A stretch of 64,000 bases of DNA. Source: Shinisaurus crocodilurus (Eukaryota; Chordata; Lepidosauria; Squamata; Shinisauridae). Shown here piece by piece: positions 52,681-64,000 of the stretch. A program made the position numbers and the translations under genes. Where the stretch lies: the NCBI GenBank assembly GCA_021292165.1, contig CM037876.1, forward strand, positions 119,355,379 through 119,419,378. The letters run 5' to 3'. The notes under the pieces were generated by a model. The model was not told the DNA's origin. It was given only the letters and a program-made list of their open reading frames with translations, and did not search any database. Positions within the stretch are counted from its first letter, which is position 1. Each line of letters opens with the position of its first letter.

Positions 52681-54198
52681 AATGCAAGCAGTCTGAAGTT
52701 CTGGGAGGGACTTAGACAAGATCTGACTGGAGAGACAGAGCTGAGCTTGAGCTCTGGAAAAATATTTAGGGGTCAAAGCCTAATGCAGGGGGAGCAGTAG
52801 CTGTTGGAGTGTTAAAGCTGTGCATCTCCATCTATGCACAACCGGCATATTTGAGTAAATACCATAAACCATATATCACAAAAACGCCATTAGCTTCTGG
52901 TTACCTCATTCCAAGGAAAGTGAAACTGTGGCTAAATGCTTGCACTCCTGGAGCTCTCACCACTCGGAGAATTGGGGTGTGTGGAACAGGATCAGTCCAC
53001 GCTGTTAGCAGGCGGCTCTTGGCAGAGTGGGCCCTGCAACCTCCCTGAGACGGGCAGCCATGGGCAGGGTGACTGGAAGGCCTTAGCAAAGGATGCTACT
53101 CGGCAGCTTTAGGCCACCTGTGCAAGGCTAGAACTGGCATTACCAAACCAATGGAAGCTGCATATATTCTAGAAGCCTCACGGTGGGCAAAAGGTAAAAT
53201 TACCTAAGCAAACTGCAAGAAACCAGCCCTGAGGTGAATTCCCCTTCCTGATTAGAATAAATGACTTCCAGGTGTAAGGATGAGAAGTACTCTAGTATAG
53301 GAAGGTTTCACAATTTTGCATAACTGGGGCACAGCTCCTCAAGATGCAGTTCCCATTCCCAAGAATCTCTCGCTTTTGTGGCTCTGGTAAGTAGGGTGAT
53401 CAACCTCAATACTTGATAGCCATGATGTCGAAGTTTTTGTGTAAAATATATAAACCCTCCCAAGTTTTGTGCACTTGGTATGCTGCCTTGTGATCGGTTC
53501 CAACCATAGCTGGAGAACCAGTACCACCTGGGTCCTTGCTACTGAATGCTTTGGACTCATGTGCCCATCCACATTCCGGCAGGAGCTCCAACTGATTTCT
53601 CTGAGAGAAACACAAACCCTGGAGTCCTGTTACCCCCCAGACAAGCCCAGAGAAAATGGCCTAAAGGATACTGAATACTGTAGTTCCCCTGTATTGCTTT
53701 TTATTTTGCCCAGACACAGCCTAGTCTAGCTGTTTAGGTCCTTACCTCACTGCAGGTGAAGGTCCAAAAAAGCCCTCTTTTAAACAGACACATTTTCCCC
53801 CTTCATTCATGGAGACTCAGGAGTTTCAATGCATCTCAATCTTCAGCTTCAGGAATGGATCAGACCAACCCAGGGAGAGGTATCTTTGAAATCTTAGTCT
53901 GTTTTTAGGAGGTTCTTCTACACCTTGTAGTCTTCTACACTGCACCCTCTTTTTTACGGCGTGTGTGCGTATATATGCTAAATTGATTTATTTTGGGGAC
54001 TGCATTTGGTCAGAGCCCCAGCCACTTTGTGCCTTCCCTGGCCAAACTAATTAAAAGGATTGCAGTTGGGGCCCCTGTTTACTCCCTCATGTTTCCTCTT
54101 TATTCCTACTCTACTCGTCCAAACCCTCCAGAAGATTTGGCCAAGTTGAGGGTGGTAACTGCAAAGGACCCAAACTGATTTGGCTAGTGCAAGCCATA
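52681..54198. other. Unassigned intergenic sequence
   Basis: No supported gene or element. Confidence 0.45.
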
Positions 54199-54370
54199 CA
54201 GGCCTGTGGCTTACGCTGGCTCAGCTTGTCTGAGCGTGGAAAGCTAAGCAGGGTCAGGCCTGGTTATTACTTGGATGGGAGACCCCTCCTCTAGTTTCCT
54301 GCCTTGAGCAGGGGGTTGGACTTGATAGCCTTGTAGGCTCCTTCCAACTCTATGATCTATGAAATCTATG
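54199..54370 (+). mobile_element. SINE with 5S rRNA-derived head and CR1 tail
   Basis: GGAAAGCTAAGCAGGGTCAG, CCTGGTTATTACTTGGATGG, GAGACC (5S), then GGTTGGACTTGATAGCCTTG..CTTCCAACTCTATGATC (CR1). An AAGCCAT / AAGCCCAT direct repeat flanks it. This is the cleanest of the three copies against 5S. Confidence 0.9.
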
Positions 54371-55572
54371 AAGCCCATTTCCCCTCCATGGAGAGGAAAC
54401 AGGAGTAAAGTGCACAAAGTGCTATAAATCGAAGTGCGAGTGTTTCTTAAGCTTTAGGTAAGCTCCTTCCCCCATCCCAATTTGTTATTGTGAGTGTGCA
54501 TCAGGGCTAGCCTGGTTGCACTGTCTCTCTTTGGCACAAACTTCCCTAGAATCCTTTTCCTCCTCACTCTTACAGACTCACCCCAAACCTTTCTCCCCTC
54601 CCGCAAGAGGGTTAGGGACTCCAATTTACTTAATCCCCACCTCTTTGACCTCTCACACTGGGAAGCTCATCCTATGACAGGCAGAACTGTTCACGCATGC
54701 CCATGGCCTAGTCTAAGCTCCAGAAGCCCTTGGTCTCAGCCTCTGGGAGAACCAAGTTAATTTCCCCATAATCCAGTTCTCTACACAGCAGCTCTGAACG
54801 TTCTGGTTGACTTTTATGCGTTGCTTGTATTTTAATTAAAATCACTCTAACAAGTTAATTTCCCCAATATTAATAAGTATACAATTTAAAGTCTTGCTTG
54901 TGTTTAATACATTCTCCATTGTTTGAAGGTGTGTGTGTGTGTGTGTGTGTGAATTGGTTCTGCCTTGCCAAAGATGCACTATTGCCAAAATGAAAAAAGA
55001 TCCCTTTACGAATGCATACCTTGAGAAAGTGCACAAGGTTTTACATGCATCTGGAGGAGTACATTTGGTAACAATGCAACCTTTGTCTGGGGGTGGGGTG
55101 GGGAGGGGACAAGCCTAATTCAATGGCAGGGTGATGGTTGCCTAGCAGGGGCAATATGTTTAGGGCCAGGAGGACCCCCTAAAGAGAGCGGTGAAGACAG
55201 GCATTTGCTGCAACCCCAAGACTGGGAAAGAGCTCGCTTTCCCAACAATGCTAGCATTCTCATTTGGCACAGATTACTCAAGAACATCAGGAGGAAAATG
55301 AAAGAATTCTTACCTTGCACACCCTGCCTCTAGGGTGTTTTGTCGAAGGGCCCCGAAAATTATGCAGCCCATCACAGTTAGGAGCACCAGTGAAGCTGTG
55401 TACAGTCAGAAAGATGCACCCTGGGAACCGTTGCAATGTTGCATAGAATACTGAGGTGCTCTCTCATATCACACACAGCTGCAGTCCGAGAAGCGAGAAC
55501 TGCATCCTCTGCAACAGTGCAAGAGAACCTAGGCTGCTCCTCTCCAATGGTGTGCTGCATTTGCTCAGCATG
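54371..55572. other. Unassigned sequence with (GT)n
   Basis: (GT)n at 54928-54951. No gene or transposon recognised. Confidence 0.5.
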
Positions 55573-55577
55573 GCAAC

Positions 55578-56647
55578 TGTGGAGGAAGAGGGGGGGCTGG
55601 CTGGCCCGCCAGACCTCCACCCTTTCCTACTCCAAAGGAAACCCAGCACTTGCCACCATGTGGCCCGGAAGGGGGGGCTGGCTGACCCGCCACCACCCCA
55701 CCCTTGCCTACTGGCAAAGGAACCAAGACCCTCTGAGATCTCAAGATACCAGACTGCCAGCCTCAGCTGTCTGCAATCCTACTTGGATCTCTGTTTAGGG
55801 ACCCGCCTTCAATTCTGTAACCTGGATTTAGATACTGAACTCACAGAGCACTACAAAACCCATGTGGGGTAAAACCAAACAGGTTTATTTCTGGTAGCAA
55901 TTTACAACAAGATTAGGGAAATGAGAGAAGCACACAAATTAAAGAGAGAGACACTTTAGTACACAGTAAAGCTGCAAAACAAGAAAACCTGATTCCTTAA
56001 CTCTCAGGCACACACCAGTTACCTGAGGGTGTCTTCTTCAAGGGTTAGATCCAGCACAGTCCTGCCGCCCGGGGGGAACTATTTTATCTACCTGCCGGTC
56101 TGAGATAAATAGCCCTCCACAAGACTTGCCTTTACCAGAGCCCTCCAACCAGCCAATTTTACCAGGGGCTGCCTGGGGTCGATTCTTGAGGGGGGCCCCC
56201 TAAAGGCTCGGGCCCCTCGCTGGTGCTCTGCCATGCCGGGCACACTACCAAAAGGATTAAGACCAAGAACAAAGGCTTCACGTGGGGAAATAGCTCTTCC
56301 CCCTCCCCTTTCCTGTAGCCTTCGTGCTTCAGCCAATCAATTTGAATTTCACCTGGCCAGACAAAGACTACAGGCTACATGTGGGGAAATAGCTCTTCCC
56401 CCTCCCCCTTTCTGTAGCTTTCCTGCCTTCAGCCAATCAATTTGAATTTCACCTGGCCATGCAGGGGGAAGGAAACTCGTGAGTCATGGCTTGAACTACA
56501 TTTACATATGAACGCTTTCAGCCTGGCTCCTCCAGACGCCAGGCCCCATCCCATGTTCCATGCACCTTTCGCTTCCTCCCAGCCCCCACCTGGTTTACTT
56601 GTGAGGAGGCGTGTGTGTGTGTTCCCCCAAAGGCTCGTTTCTCCACA
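55578..56647 (-). mobile_element. Solo LTR, family A, 5 bp TSD GCAAC
   Basis: 1070 bp from TGTGGAGGAAGAG to GTTTCTCCACA, flanked by GCAAC (55573-55577, 56648-56652). Minus orientation. It contains an internal repeat of GGGGAAATAGCTCTTCCCCC..AGCCAATCAATTTGAATTTC (56283-56355 and 56384-56456) not seen in the other copies. Confidence 0.9.
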
Positions 56648-56900
56648 GCAACATTTCTTGGAACAGCCCTGTGGGGACAGGAAGGGACCTGCCATTGCAC
56701 CATCCAGCTGCAGTACTATCTTGGTGCAAAACTCCTCCTCTCTATTTGGCTGAGATTTGCACACCCATCACAATGTTGTAGGCTACAGTACAGCCTGTTA
56801 GAGAGTTGGCTGAGTCACAAATATAGACGACTTCGGATGCACGTGTAGCCCTGCTTTATCTCAGGAAGCATCAGCTTGAGGTGGGGCCTAAGCTCTAGAA

Positions 56901-57014
56901 CAGTGTTCTCCAACCTTGGGTCCCCAGATGTTTTTGGCCTACAACTCCCAGCATGCCCCAGCCAGCATAGCTGTAGGCCAAAAACATCTGGGGACCTAAG
57001 GTTGGAGAACACTG
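56901..57014. mobile_element. hAT-like palindromic MITE
   Basis: CAGTGTTCTCCAACCTTGGG to CCTAAGGTTGGAGAACACTG, with arms meeting near CAGCATAGCTG. Flanks CTCTAGAA and CTCTATAA match at 7 of 8. Confidence 0.8.
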
Positions 57015-57022
57015 CTCTATAA

Positions 57023-57866
57023 GCAGTGGAAGCTGGTGACTCCAATTCAGGGCTGTGCATCCTCTCCAGATTGTACTCTGAACTTTTAAGGCGCTATCCA
57101 TGGTGCTGAACCATGTCCCCACACTAGGTCAACTTTATCACTTGATTTCTCATCACTTGCCTTATTCAGCACTTGATGACTTACTGTTATATGAACCGAC
57201 TACAGTGGATATAATCTTTGGGATTATATGAATGGAATATCCGCATTTGATCTTCAGTTATTCGTTCACAGAAGCAAATCATTATTTGGTGCTGTAGTGA
57301 GTATGTAGTGTGAGCATGGACAGTGAACATAAATTTCTATCATATATGTGGCATTGACCTCTTCAGCTCACACCCCTAGTACACACACATGCACACTGAG
57401 CACAGTTGCACACCCATTTCTATCACACCCATAGCTAGTCCATGTTTATCGCCATCCAGCCATCCTTATTTCTAGTATAGGCAAGTTTTATGATTTATGT
57501 GAAATGTCTTTATTTCAGACTCTTTATAAAACATCTTGAGAAATGTTGAAATATTATAGAATGCAAACAGTCAAATTAGAACCAAAGGTGCATTAAAATT
57601 GTACTATTGCTTGAAAGAAAGTTTTAAAACATATCATGGTTTTTGGAGCCTGTGTGAGGACACACAGGTGACAGGCACCAATTGTCAAGGAACAGAAACC
57701 TCAGGAGTGCAATGGTACCGTGAAATGTCTTTCTAGTCCCCTGTTTGTCTGCCTTCTTGCAGTTGCATGACTAGTTGGGACTGTGGTGGGAAGGTTCTTT
57801 TAAAATCGGCACCCATCACCTAGCCAGCAAACATGCACACTTAAGCAAGGCAGCTAGATGAAAGGC
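57023..57866. other. Unassigned intergenic sequence
   Basis: No supported gene or element. Confidence 0.45.
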
Positions 57867-58337
57867 TACTATAGCAGGTTCCCCAACTCAGTGCCCATGG
57901 GCACCCACATTTTTATTTATTTATTTATTTATTTATTTTTATTTCCCCAATTTTTAAAATAAATGTACATGAATGAAATGTATACAACTTTCTAGCAATT
58001 GTACATAGGCTTCAACAAAAGCATACCTAATATCCAAATAAGTATCCACTTGAAGGTTGCATCTATATGTCATTTGTTCAAATGTTGAAAGCACTGCAAG
58101 GTCCTTAATCCATTGCATTATAGGAAGCGAGTGTTTATCCTTCTGGTGTTGTAATATCAGTATTTGTTAATTTCCATGAAGCAGGTAAATAATTTAAAAG
58201 CACGTCTACATCAGTGAATATTAAAGACTGTTTCAATACCAAATTTATCTGTGTAATAACCTCCCACCACAAAAAAGGAAATACTGGACATTGCCAACAC
58301 ATATGTTTAAAAGAAGCATTAGCTGCATTGCATTAGT

Positions 58338-58582
58338 GAGAGCCAGTGTGGCGTAGTGGTGAGAGTGTTGGACTCAGGAGATCCAGGTTCTAGTCCCCGC
58401 TCGGCCATGAAACTCACTGGGTGACTTTGGGCCAGTCACTGACTCTCAGCCTAACCTACCTCACAGGGTTGTTGTGAGGATAAAATGGAGAGGAGGAGGA
58501 GGAGGAGGATTATGTAAGCCGCCTTGGGTTCCTTGCAGGAAAAAGGCGGGGTATAAATAAATAAATAAATAAATAAATAAAG
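58338..58582 (+). mobile_element. CORE-SINE, full length
   Basis: Head GAGAGCCAGTGTGGCGTAGT, B box GGTTCTAGTCCCC, core GTGACTTTGGGCCAGTCACT, tail TAAGCCGCCTTGGGTTCC, ending (AAAT)n. The head lacks about 8 bp after GTTGGACT compared with 18948. Confidence 0.9.
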
Positions 58583-58669
58583 CAGTGTTCTCCAACCTTG
58601 GGTCCCCAGATGTTTTTGGCCTACAACTCCCAGCATGCCCCAGCCAGCTATGCTGGTTGGAGAACACTG
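58583..58669. mobile_element. Shortened hAT-like MITE at the SINE tail
   Basis: CAGTGTTCTCCAACCTTGGG..CAGCATGCCCCAGCC then GGTTGGAGAACACTG; most of the right arm is missing. No clear target duplication. Confidence 0.7.
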
Positions 58670-58904
58670 CACTACAGCAATTGCTGAATCATACAATCTC
58701 TTATTAAAGAGACATTGCGGTGTCCAATAGACATGAAACCAATGTTTTTGCAGGATAAGACGTAGCCTAAGATCCACAGATGCGAAAGGCAGATGCCAAA
58801 GTGGTGATCCACTGATTAGGCATTTTGTGGTGGTGCCCCAGCAGTTTCACAAATTCCAAAATGTGCCCACAGGTCCAAAAAGGTTGGGGACCCCTGCACC
58901 ATAG

Positions 58905-59295
58905 TGTAAGGTTACGTCACCACAACACACAAATCCAGCTATCAGTCTTAGCCCTTGAACTACAGATGGGTACAATCACATGCATATTGATTTAGAAGTA
59001 AGTCTCACCATGTCTCATTCACCATGTGACTGTGTTTAGCATTGCAGCCTAAGCGTAGTTTTCTTCACTTCCATAAGAGCAATGCTTATCGTACCGTGGG
59101 TCCCTGGGTTGGATGCTCAATAAGGGGCTTTTTTCTAATCTTTCACAGGGTTGACAGTACACCACTACTGTTGTGCAGCCCCTTTAAATTAAATTCTATT
59201 CAAATACATAATTCCTGTATAGAACTATAAAATATATGCTCAGTGTTAACTACTGATGTGACATTTGTGCATTTTCTGTTGTAGAGGGGAATGGT
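58905..59295. other. Unassigned intergenic sequence
   Basis: A degenerate AGAAGTAAGTCTC palindromic-repeat fragment at 58990 and nothing else recognised. Confidence 0.45.
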
Positions 59296-59690
59296 AGGGC
59301 TCAAAGGTATAGTTGGTTTATGTGGGACAGGATCCCACTGCAGATCATCTGATGGATGACCTTTATTGGGAGAGGGAAAGAGGAAACGTGACTCTATTAC
59401 CCTTACTCGATCTCACTGCAGCTTTTGATACTATAGATCATGGTATTCTCCTGGATTGCCTCTGTGGATTGGGGATTGGAGACACCTTTTTGCAGGGGTT
59501 CCGCTCCTACCTACAGGGCAGGTTTCAGAGAATAGTGTTAGAGGATTGTACGTTGGCCCCCGGAATGCTTGCTGTGGGATATCTCAAGGATATCTTGTCT
59601 CCATTGCTAATATCTATATGAAGCCACTGGGTGCCTCATTAGGAGATTTAGGACAAGGTGCCATCAGTATCATCCAGTGATTGTCTTCTC
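59296..59690 (+). mobile_element. L2-like LINE, RT fragment
   Basis: HLMDDLYWERERGNVTLLPL, LDLTAAFDTIDHGILLD (RT motif A), then LQGFRSYLQGRFQRIVL, decayed MKPLG. Same family as 47341-48480, truncated at both ends. Confidence 0.8.
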
Positions 59691-59825
59691 CAGAAGCCTG
59701 GGCAGAGGATTAGGTCACCCTATAGACCAGGGCTCTCCAATCTTGGGTCTCCAGATGTTGCTGGACTACAGCTCCCCAAATCTTCTCCCTTTGCCCACGT
59801 GCGCCCACTCTGCGGTTCAGCGTCG

Positions 59826-60850
59826 AATCCCAGCACTTCCACCATGTGAAGAAAGGGGGGCTGGTGACTCTGCCAACCAACCCTTTACTCTAGACCAGAG
59901 ATCCAAGATGCAAGACTGCCAGCCTTAGCTCTGCAGTCTTGACTTGGCTCTCTCAGGGACTTACCCTTGTCTATACTCTGGATTTAGCGCTGAACCACAG
60001 AGAAACCACACACGCCGTGTGGGGTAAAACCAGGAAGGTTTATTCAAGGTAAACAGATTACAACAAAGGGTGGGAAATGAGGGAAGGAGAACGATGGGAA
60101 GACACTTTGGTACATACACAGTAGAGCTACAAAATAACAAAGCTGGTTCCTTATCTCCCAGGCACTCACTTTACCTGTGGGCCGGTCTTCTTCAGGGCTT
60201 CTTCTGCAAAAGCCCTACCACACGTGCGGACCACAGCACCCACCCTAAGGTCCGGGGTTGGTGGTCCTCTTCAGGGCTTGCCTTAGCTCAGGGCCGGTGC
60301 AAGGGAGTTTGGTGCCCTAGGCAAGATCAGATATTTAGCGCCCCCCCTTCCCACTTGAGCCCTCCCTCCCTATTTCTGGCACCCCCTTTAGCCCTGCGCC
60401 CTAGGCAGCTGCCTAGTTGGCCTAATGCCTGCCGGCTCTGCCTTAGCTGCAGCCCTAATTCAGCTAATTGCACCAGGAGCTACCTGGGGCTGGATCCAGA
60501 GGCCAGCTCTTGAGGCCAGACTGAAGTCCTGGACCTCCTCGCAGCTTGCTGCCCATGATCAACAACAACAACCAGAAGCCACAGCTGGCAATATAGATTC
60601 TCCCCCTCCCACCCCTCCTTTCAGTAGCCCAGCTGTCTTTGGCCAATCGGGATGAACTTCTTCTGGCCAGGCAGGGGAGGGGGGTGGTTCTTTGCTCATG
60701 ACCAGGGGGCTTTAGAACATTTGCATATGCATATCTGAGGCACAGGGGCATCAAAGGGACAGCGGAGACTCTGTGGCTTCGGGCCCCATCAGATAACCTA
60801 TGTACATTTGCATGACTTTCCTGTTTACAGGTGTGGAGGTGGGGTGTGTT
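59826..60850 (-). mobile_element. Diverged LTR related to family A, ends unclear
   Basis: In the same order as the solo LTRs: CACTTCCACCATGTG..GGGGGGCTGG, CCAAGATGCAAGACTGCCAG, GTGTGGGGTAAAACCAGGAA + GGTTTATT, a GGAGCTACCTGGGGCTGGAT block, and TCTCCCCCTCCC..CCAATCGGG. It is clearly older. The terminal CCACA and duplications were not found. A hAT MITE (60289-60440) is nested. What follows to 62240 could be internal retroviral sequence but shows no retroviral motif. Confidence 0.6.
60289..60440. mobile_element. hAT MITE, perfect TSD CCTTAGCT
   Basis: CAGGGCCGGTGCAAGGGAGT..GCCCTAGGC at the left, GCCTAATGCCTGCCGGCTCTG-type right end. CCTTAGCT at 60281-60288 and 60441-60448. It is a minimal member of the family at 9284-9795 and 22902-23464. 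Confidence 0.9.
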
Positions 60851-62240
60851 GGGGTGTGTGTGCAGGAAACAGACTTTTTCTTTACATTTCTCCCATTGGA
60901 AAAGATGAAATTGGGGAGTCAATCTTCCCATTTCATCTACACTAACCCAGAAGAAAAAGCCTTTGCCAGCCTTCTACCACCAGCACACCTTCTCTCATTC
61001 ACACACAAAAAACAAACACCAAAACACCAAAACGACAACAACAACAATCAAAAGCTTACAAGGTTTGCATACACAAGAGGCAGGTACAATTCAAATGGGA
61101 GCTTTAACTTTTCTGTTACCTGACTGGCACTCTTTGTCTAAAAGCTTTACAGGGTTGCTGCTTTTTACACAAGTCTGTTAGGGGGCAGATAGCTGACTGA
61201 AATGTGGAACAACTCTTCAAATTGCCTTTATTTTAGCTTCTAAAGGCTTGGTTCTGCCACCCTCTTCCCAATGACATAAACACACCACCCTTTTTACCAA
61301 TTGCTTGAGCTTGTGGCCCCCACCACTCAGACTTGAACGGGATGACTGTCTCTTGTCAGAAACAAATGCTGAGCCAGGGAGGCTCTACCCTGGTGGCCAG
61401 AAAACACAGCCCAGCAATCTTCCAACCCCCCCAGACTTGGCTTGCTGAGCCTGGGTCAGGAAAAGAGACAACCCTAAAAAAAATGTTTCAGCCCTCTGCT
61501 TTGTTTTCGCGCCTCTGACCGATCTTTTCTCTGGCAAATCTTCTCCTGAGGCACTTTGATAACATGCAGGTTTCTGGCATACACTTATTTACATACAACT
61601 TCAAATTGGCATGATACAGTTTGGGCTGACTTTTGCATTTGGGACAGGACAACAAATAGTTCAATTTGCTCACACTTGGATCACAGTCCCTGGCCCCTCC
61701 CACTCCAGCAACAATTTATCAGTCTTTATTGGCTTTAATATCAGCACCCAATCCAGTCCTTTGTCTTCCAGCTTTGCAGCACAAGATGCCTTAAGGGGAA
61801 ACTTCTTTTCTCTGCATCTTCTTCGCTCTCCATTTTGGGCAGCACAGCAGGGGACAAAGTCTCTCTTTCTGGAGGGGGGGACTATTTTCTGATGTGGGGG
61901 CTGGGGAGCAGTCTCTTTCAATGTCTGAAACTATGCCTGCCCCCCCTGCCTGCCCAAATCCTGCCCGCTGCTGCCTAGCTTGGCCACTCACTATGGCCCT
62001 CCTCTTAGCAACTGGACAGTCCAAGTTCAAAATCTGAGTCCTTCTCCCATGGGAGAGATGCCTTCCCGCAAAGTCTCGATAACATCTTTGGGGCACATTG
62101 TTTAAAAAATCAGACTCACCAAACGGCTGTTGGCTCTTCAGCTCTTTGCGCACAAGCCTCTTAAGAGGGACTTTCTTGGGTCTTCTGCTCCTGCTTCTGG
62201 AAACGCGAGCACGCAGCCCATCTCTTGCTTCTCGCCATAG
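60851..62240. other. Unassigned sequence
   Basis: Minus-strand frames at 61791-62153 (120 codons) and 61488-61703 (71 codons) have no domain I recognise. An antisense AATAAAGG at 61225-61232 hints at a transcript end. No LTR, LINE or inverted-repeat signature found. Confidence 0.4.
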
Positions 62241-63690
62241 AAGAGGTATTGTCAGGTATTTATTAAAATTTATAATTATTGGAGATGGCGGGAGGAATAT
62301 TTAACAAACATATACAATATTAATCCCCAATCAACTTAACAGTGCCTTTATTTTTTCACTCCCTCCACCAATTCAGCATTCTTGCTGCCTCCTCCGTCTT
62401 TGGAGATCTCTGCCCCCTCCCTCCTGCAGTGGTGTATCCATCACTTATATTGGTTACAGCTACATTGTCTAAAGATCTAGGGGCCTCTGTAAGGAATTCC
62501 AATCTTTATAATGCGTGAACAGATTGAGAATGCCAGAGGGATCCATGGCTTCCCTTTGCAGTTTGCACTGACACCATCTGCCTCTGCTGGAATGCATCAT
62601 GTACAATTTTAAGTTCAACATCCTGAGGCCTCCTTGCTTCACGTTTTTGTACATAAGACTGCTATTAATCTTCAGCTCCTTTTTATGCCTAAAGGAGCTT
62701 TGCATGTTTTGCCTGATTGATAAACTTTTTAAGTGGTAGGGCTGTGGGTAATGTTAGAAATAAAAATGTAGGTTTAGGCAATACAGACATTTTCATTGCA
62801 GCTATTCACCCAAGCCATGACAGATTAACTTTGGACCATTGTCACAATTCTTGATTTGTCCGCTCAGTGGCTTAAAGTTTAATCTCCTAATATGTGTTGG
62901 GGATATGTACCCCAAGGTATTTTATGGTGTTGGAGCATATGGAAAGTCAAGAGAGGCTCTTTCAACTCTTGCAGGTGCATGCTGAGACTTTTTATTTTGC
63001 GTAACAGCATTTTTTATTTTGTGTAACTAACTCATAGGCCACACTCTAATATTATAGGCATCACCTCTGGAATAGGTGTCAACAGTATGCCCACAATGGT
63101 TAACAGCAGGGCAAATCCATCTGGAAGTAAGCTGACTGCATGCTGGACTTGGTTTACTCTTACTCTCTCCATCCCTGAATTATTCAGAAAGGCACCCACC
63201 CACCCAGTGGTTACACTGAAAAGGCAAACAGAGGAGGAGAGAAGGGGCAGACCCATTTAGTGCCTTTCCCAATTTGATTCCCAGGGGAATCAAATCCATT
63301 CCCTCTAATCAAGCCTTCAGAAGCTTGTTTATAGCCAGGATATCACTTCCACCAATAGGTTGCCCATTCTTATCTTTTTCAATAATGCCCACTCCAACTT
63401 GTTGAAGACCTTGCATGCGTCCAGGGACAGTATGGAGAGTAGCCATCTGGTAACATTTCCAAAATGAACACTCACCTAATCAGATCTGAGAGCTGCCTGT
63501 TTTAGATAAAACTAGCCTGGTCAGACTTGATACAGACTGGTGCTGGAACATTCAGCCTTGCCACTAAGACAGCTACACAAATCTCTGTGTCTTGGTTAAC
63601 TAATGCTGTGGGGTAGTACAACTCCACCCGCTACACATCACTTCCTGCTTTGGAGACCACTGTTAAGTACCAAAAGTCTGGTGTGGTGCC
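62241..63690 (-). mobile_element. L1 LINE ORF2 fragment (minus), RT to C-terminal part
   Basis: On the minus strand, about 63430-63340 reads LDACKVFNKLEWALLKKI, an L1 RT motif A. 63110-63050 corresponds to the motif C region with the catalytic aspartates lost (LLPDGFALLL). 62860-62800 reads NLSWLGRIAAMKMSVLPK and 62650-62600 reads GGLRMLNLKLY, hallmark post-RT L1 blocks. The 3' part runs to about 62241. Frameshifts and stops throughout. Confidence 0.75.
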
Positions 63691-63701
63691 ACTGTCTAAG
63701 G

Positions 63702-63851
63702 CAGGGCTCTCCAACCTTGGGTCCCCAGATGTTCATAGAATCATAGAACAGTAGAGTTGGAAGGGGACTACAAGGCCATTAGCCATGCTGGCTGGGTATG
63801 CTGGGAACTGTAGGCCAACAACATCTGGGGACCCAAGGTTGGAGAGCCCTG
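63702..63851. mobile_element. hAT-like MITE carrying a CR1 3'-end patch, perfect TSD GTCTAAGG
   Basis: CAGGGCTCTCCAACCTTGGG and CCCAAGGTTGGAGAGCCCTG form perfect ends with GTCTAAGG on both sides (63694-63701, 63852-63859). In the left arm, 63735-63779 is CR1 3' terminus in minus orientation (CATAGAATCATAGAACAGTA, GTTGGAAGGGGACTACAAGG) replacing arm sequence. Confidence 0.85.
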
Positions 63852-64000
63852 GTCTAAGGTCTCATTAAAGAGCCCTTCCAAGTGGGGAATCAGGATATCT
63901 GTGGATTTCTTATAAAACGTCCTATAAAGCCAAACTGTGAGCTGCTCTTTGTTTGGGCAGAATATTGAATCCAACTATATGGCTTATCCTTTAACAAACA

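Larger units (their letters stand above)
57945..58855 (-). mobile_element. L1 ORF2 C-terminal fragment (minus), interrupted
   Basis: The minus strand gives HMCWQCPVFPFLWWEVITQI..LVLKQSLIF and, after a frameshift, MQWIKDLAVLSTFEQMTYRC, the end of an L1 ORF2 (cysteine motif and C-terminus). A (TTTA)n tract at 57908-57940 corresponds to its tail. It is split by 58338-58669. Confidence 0.6.
57875..58896. mobile_element. hAT-like element filled by an L1 fragment
   Basis: The left end CAGGTTCCCCAACTCAGTGC and the right end complementary to CAGGGGTCCCCAACCTTTTT, both followed by a GTGGGCAC-type block, are about 1 kb apart. Flanks TACTATAG and CACCATAG match at 6 of 8. Most of the interior is antisense L1 (57945-58855), itself containing a CORE-SINE and a MITE. 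Confidence 0.6.

Noticed and set aside
54199..54300. Possible 5S rRNA gene
   Set aside because: Only the central 5S region matches; the ends are replaced and a CR1 tail is attached. Three copies share this form, so it is a SINE.

Overview
The window looks like intergenic DNA from a squamate reptile, most likely a lizard. The support is the repeat mix: CR1, L2-like, L3-like and L1 LINEs, a tRNA-headed CORE-SINE, a tRNA-Ala-type SINE, a SINE with a 5S rRNA head and a CR1 tail, many hAT elements and MITEs, a Helitron and retroviral LTRs. This is a judgement from family content, not a database match. I found no host exon, RNA gene or CRISPR array that I can support. Nearly every convincing coding signal belongs to a transposable element.

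Layout. 1-6.2 kb is a minus-strand LINE with its 5' UTR and endonuclease, opened by four separable insertions: a CORE-SINE tail, a 1.8 kb ORF1-type retroelement, a solo LTR and a hAT element. 8.4-14.0 kb is an old plus-strand CR1/L3 LINE split by a GC-rich composite DNA element, a 5S-headed SINE, an L2-like 3' end and a Helitron. 16-23.6 kb holds another hAT of the kind seen at 3.8 kb, a younger CR1, SINEs and MITEs. 23.9-30.9 kb is an endogenous gammaretrovirus-like provirus inserted inside a CORE-SINE. 33.2-36.6 kb is a minus-strand CR1 split by a 2.5 kb hAT element that carries a minisatellite and a large palindrome. 41-42.5 kb holds a Tigger-like MITE and a hAT. 45.8-46.8 and 55.6-56.6 kb are further solo LTRs of the family seen at 2.4 kb. 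47.3, 49.9, 52.3 and 59.3 kb are L2-like fragments. 58 and 62-63.7 kb contain L1 ORF2 remains.

The strongest single object is the provirus (23918-30861). Its two 582 bp LTRs appear identical and it is flanked by a 4 bp duplication (CACT), so it looks recent. Yet its interior is badly defective: gag is stopped and truncated, protease and reverse transcriptase are missing, integrase has two frameshifts, and env has a frameshift plus an in-frame stop. Inference: a defective genome was mobilised in trans, or the LTRs were homogenised.

The second theme is insertion history. Most elements have exact target-site duplications, so the order of insertion can be read directly. Several hAT elements are unusual: two carry arrays of a GACTCGAGTC palindrome, and others carry GC-rich hairpins centred on TTAA-like motifs.
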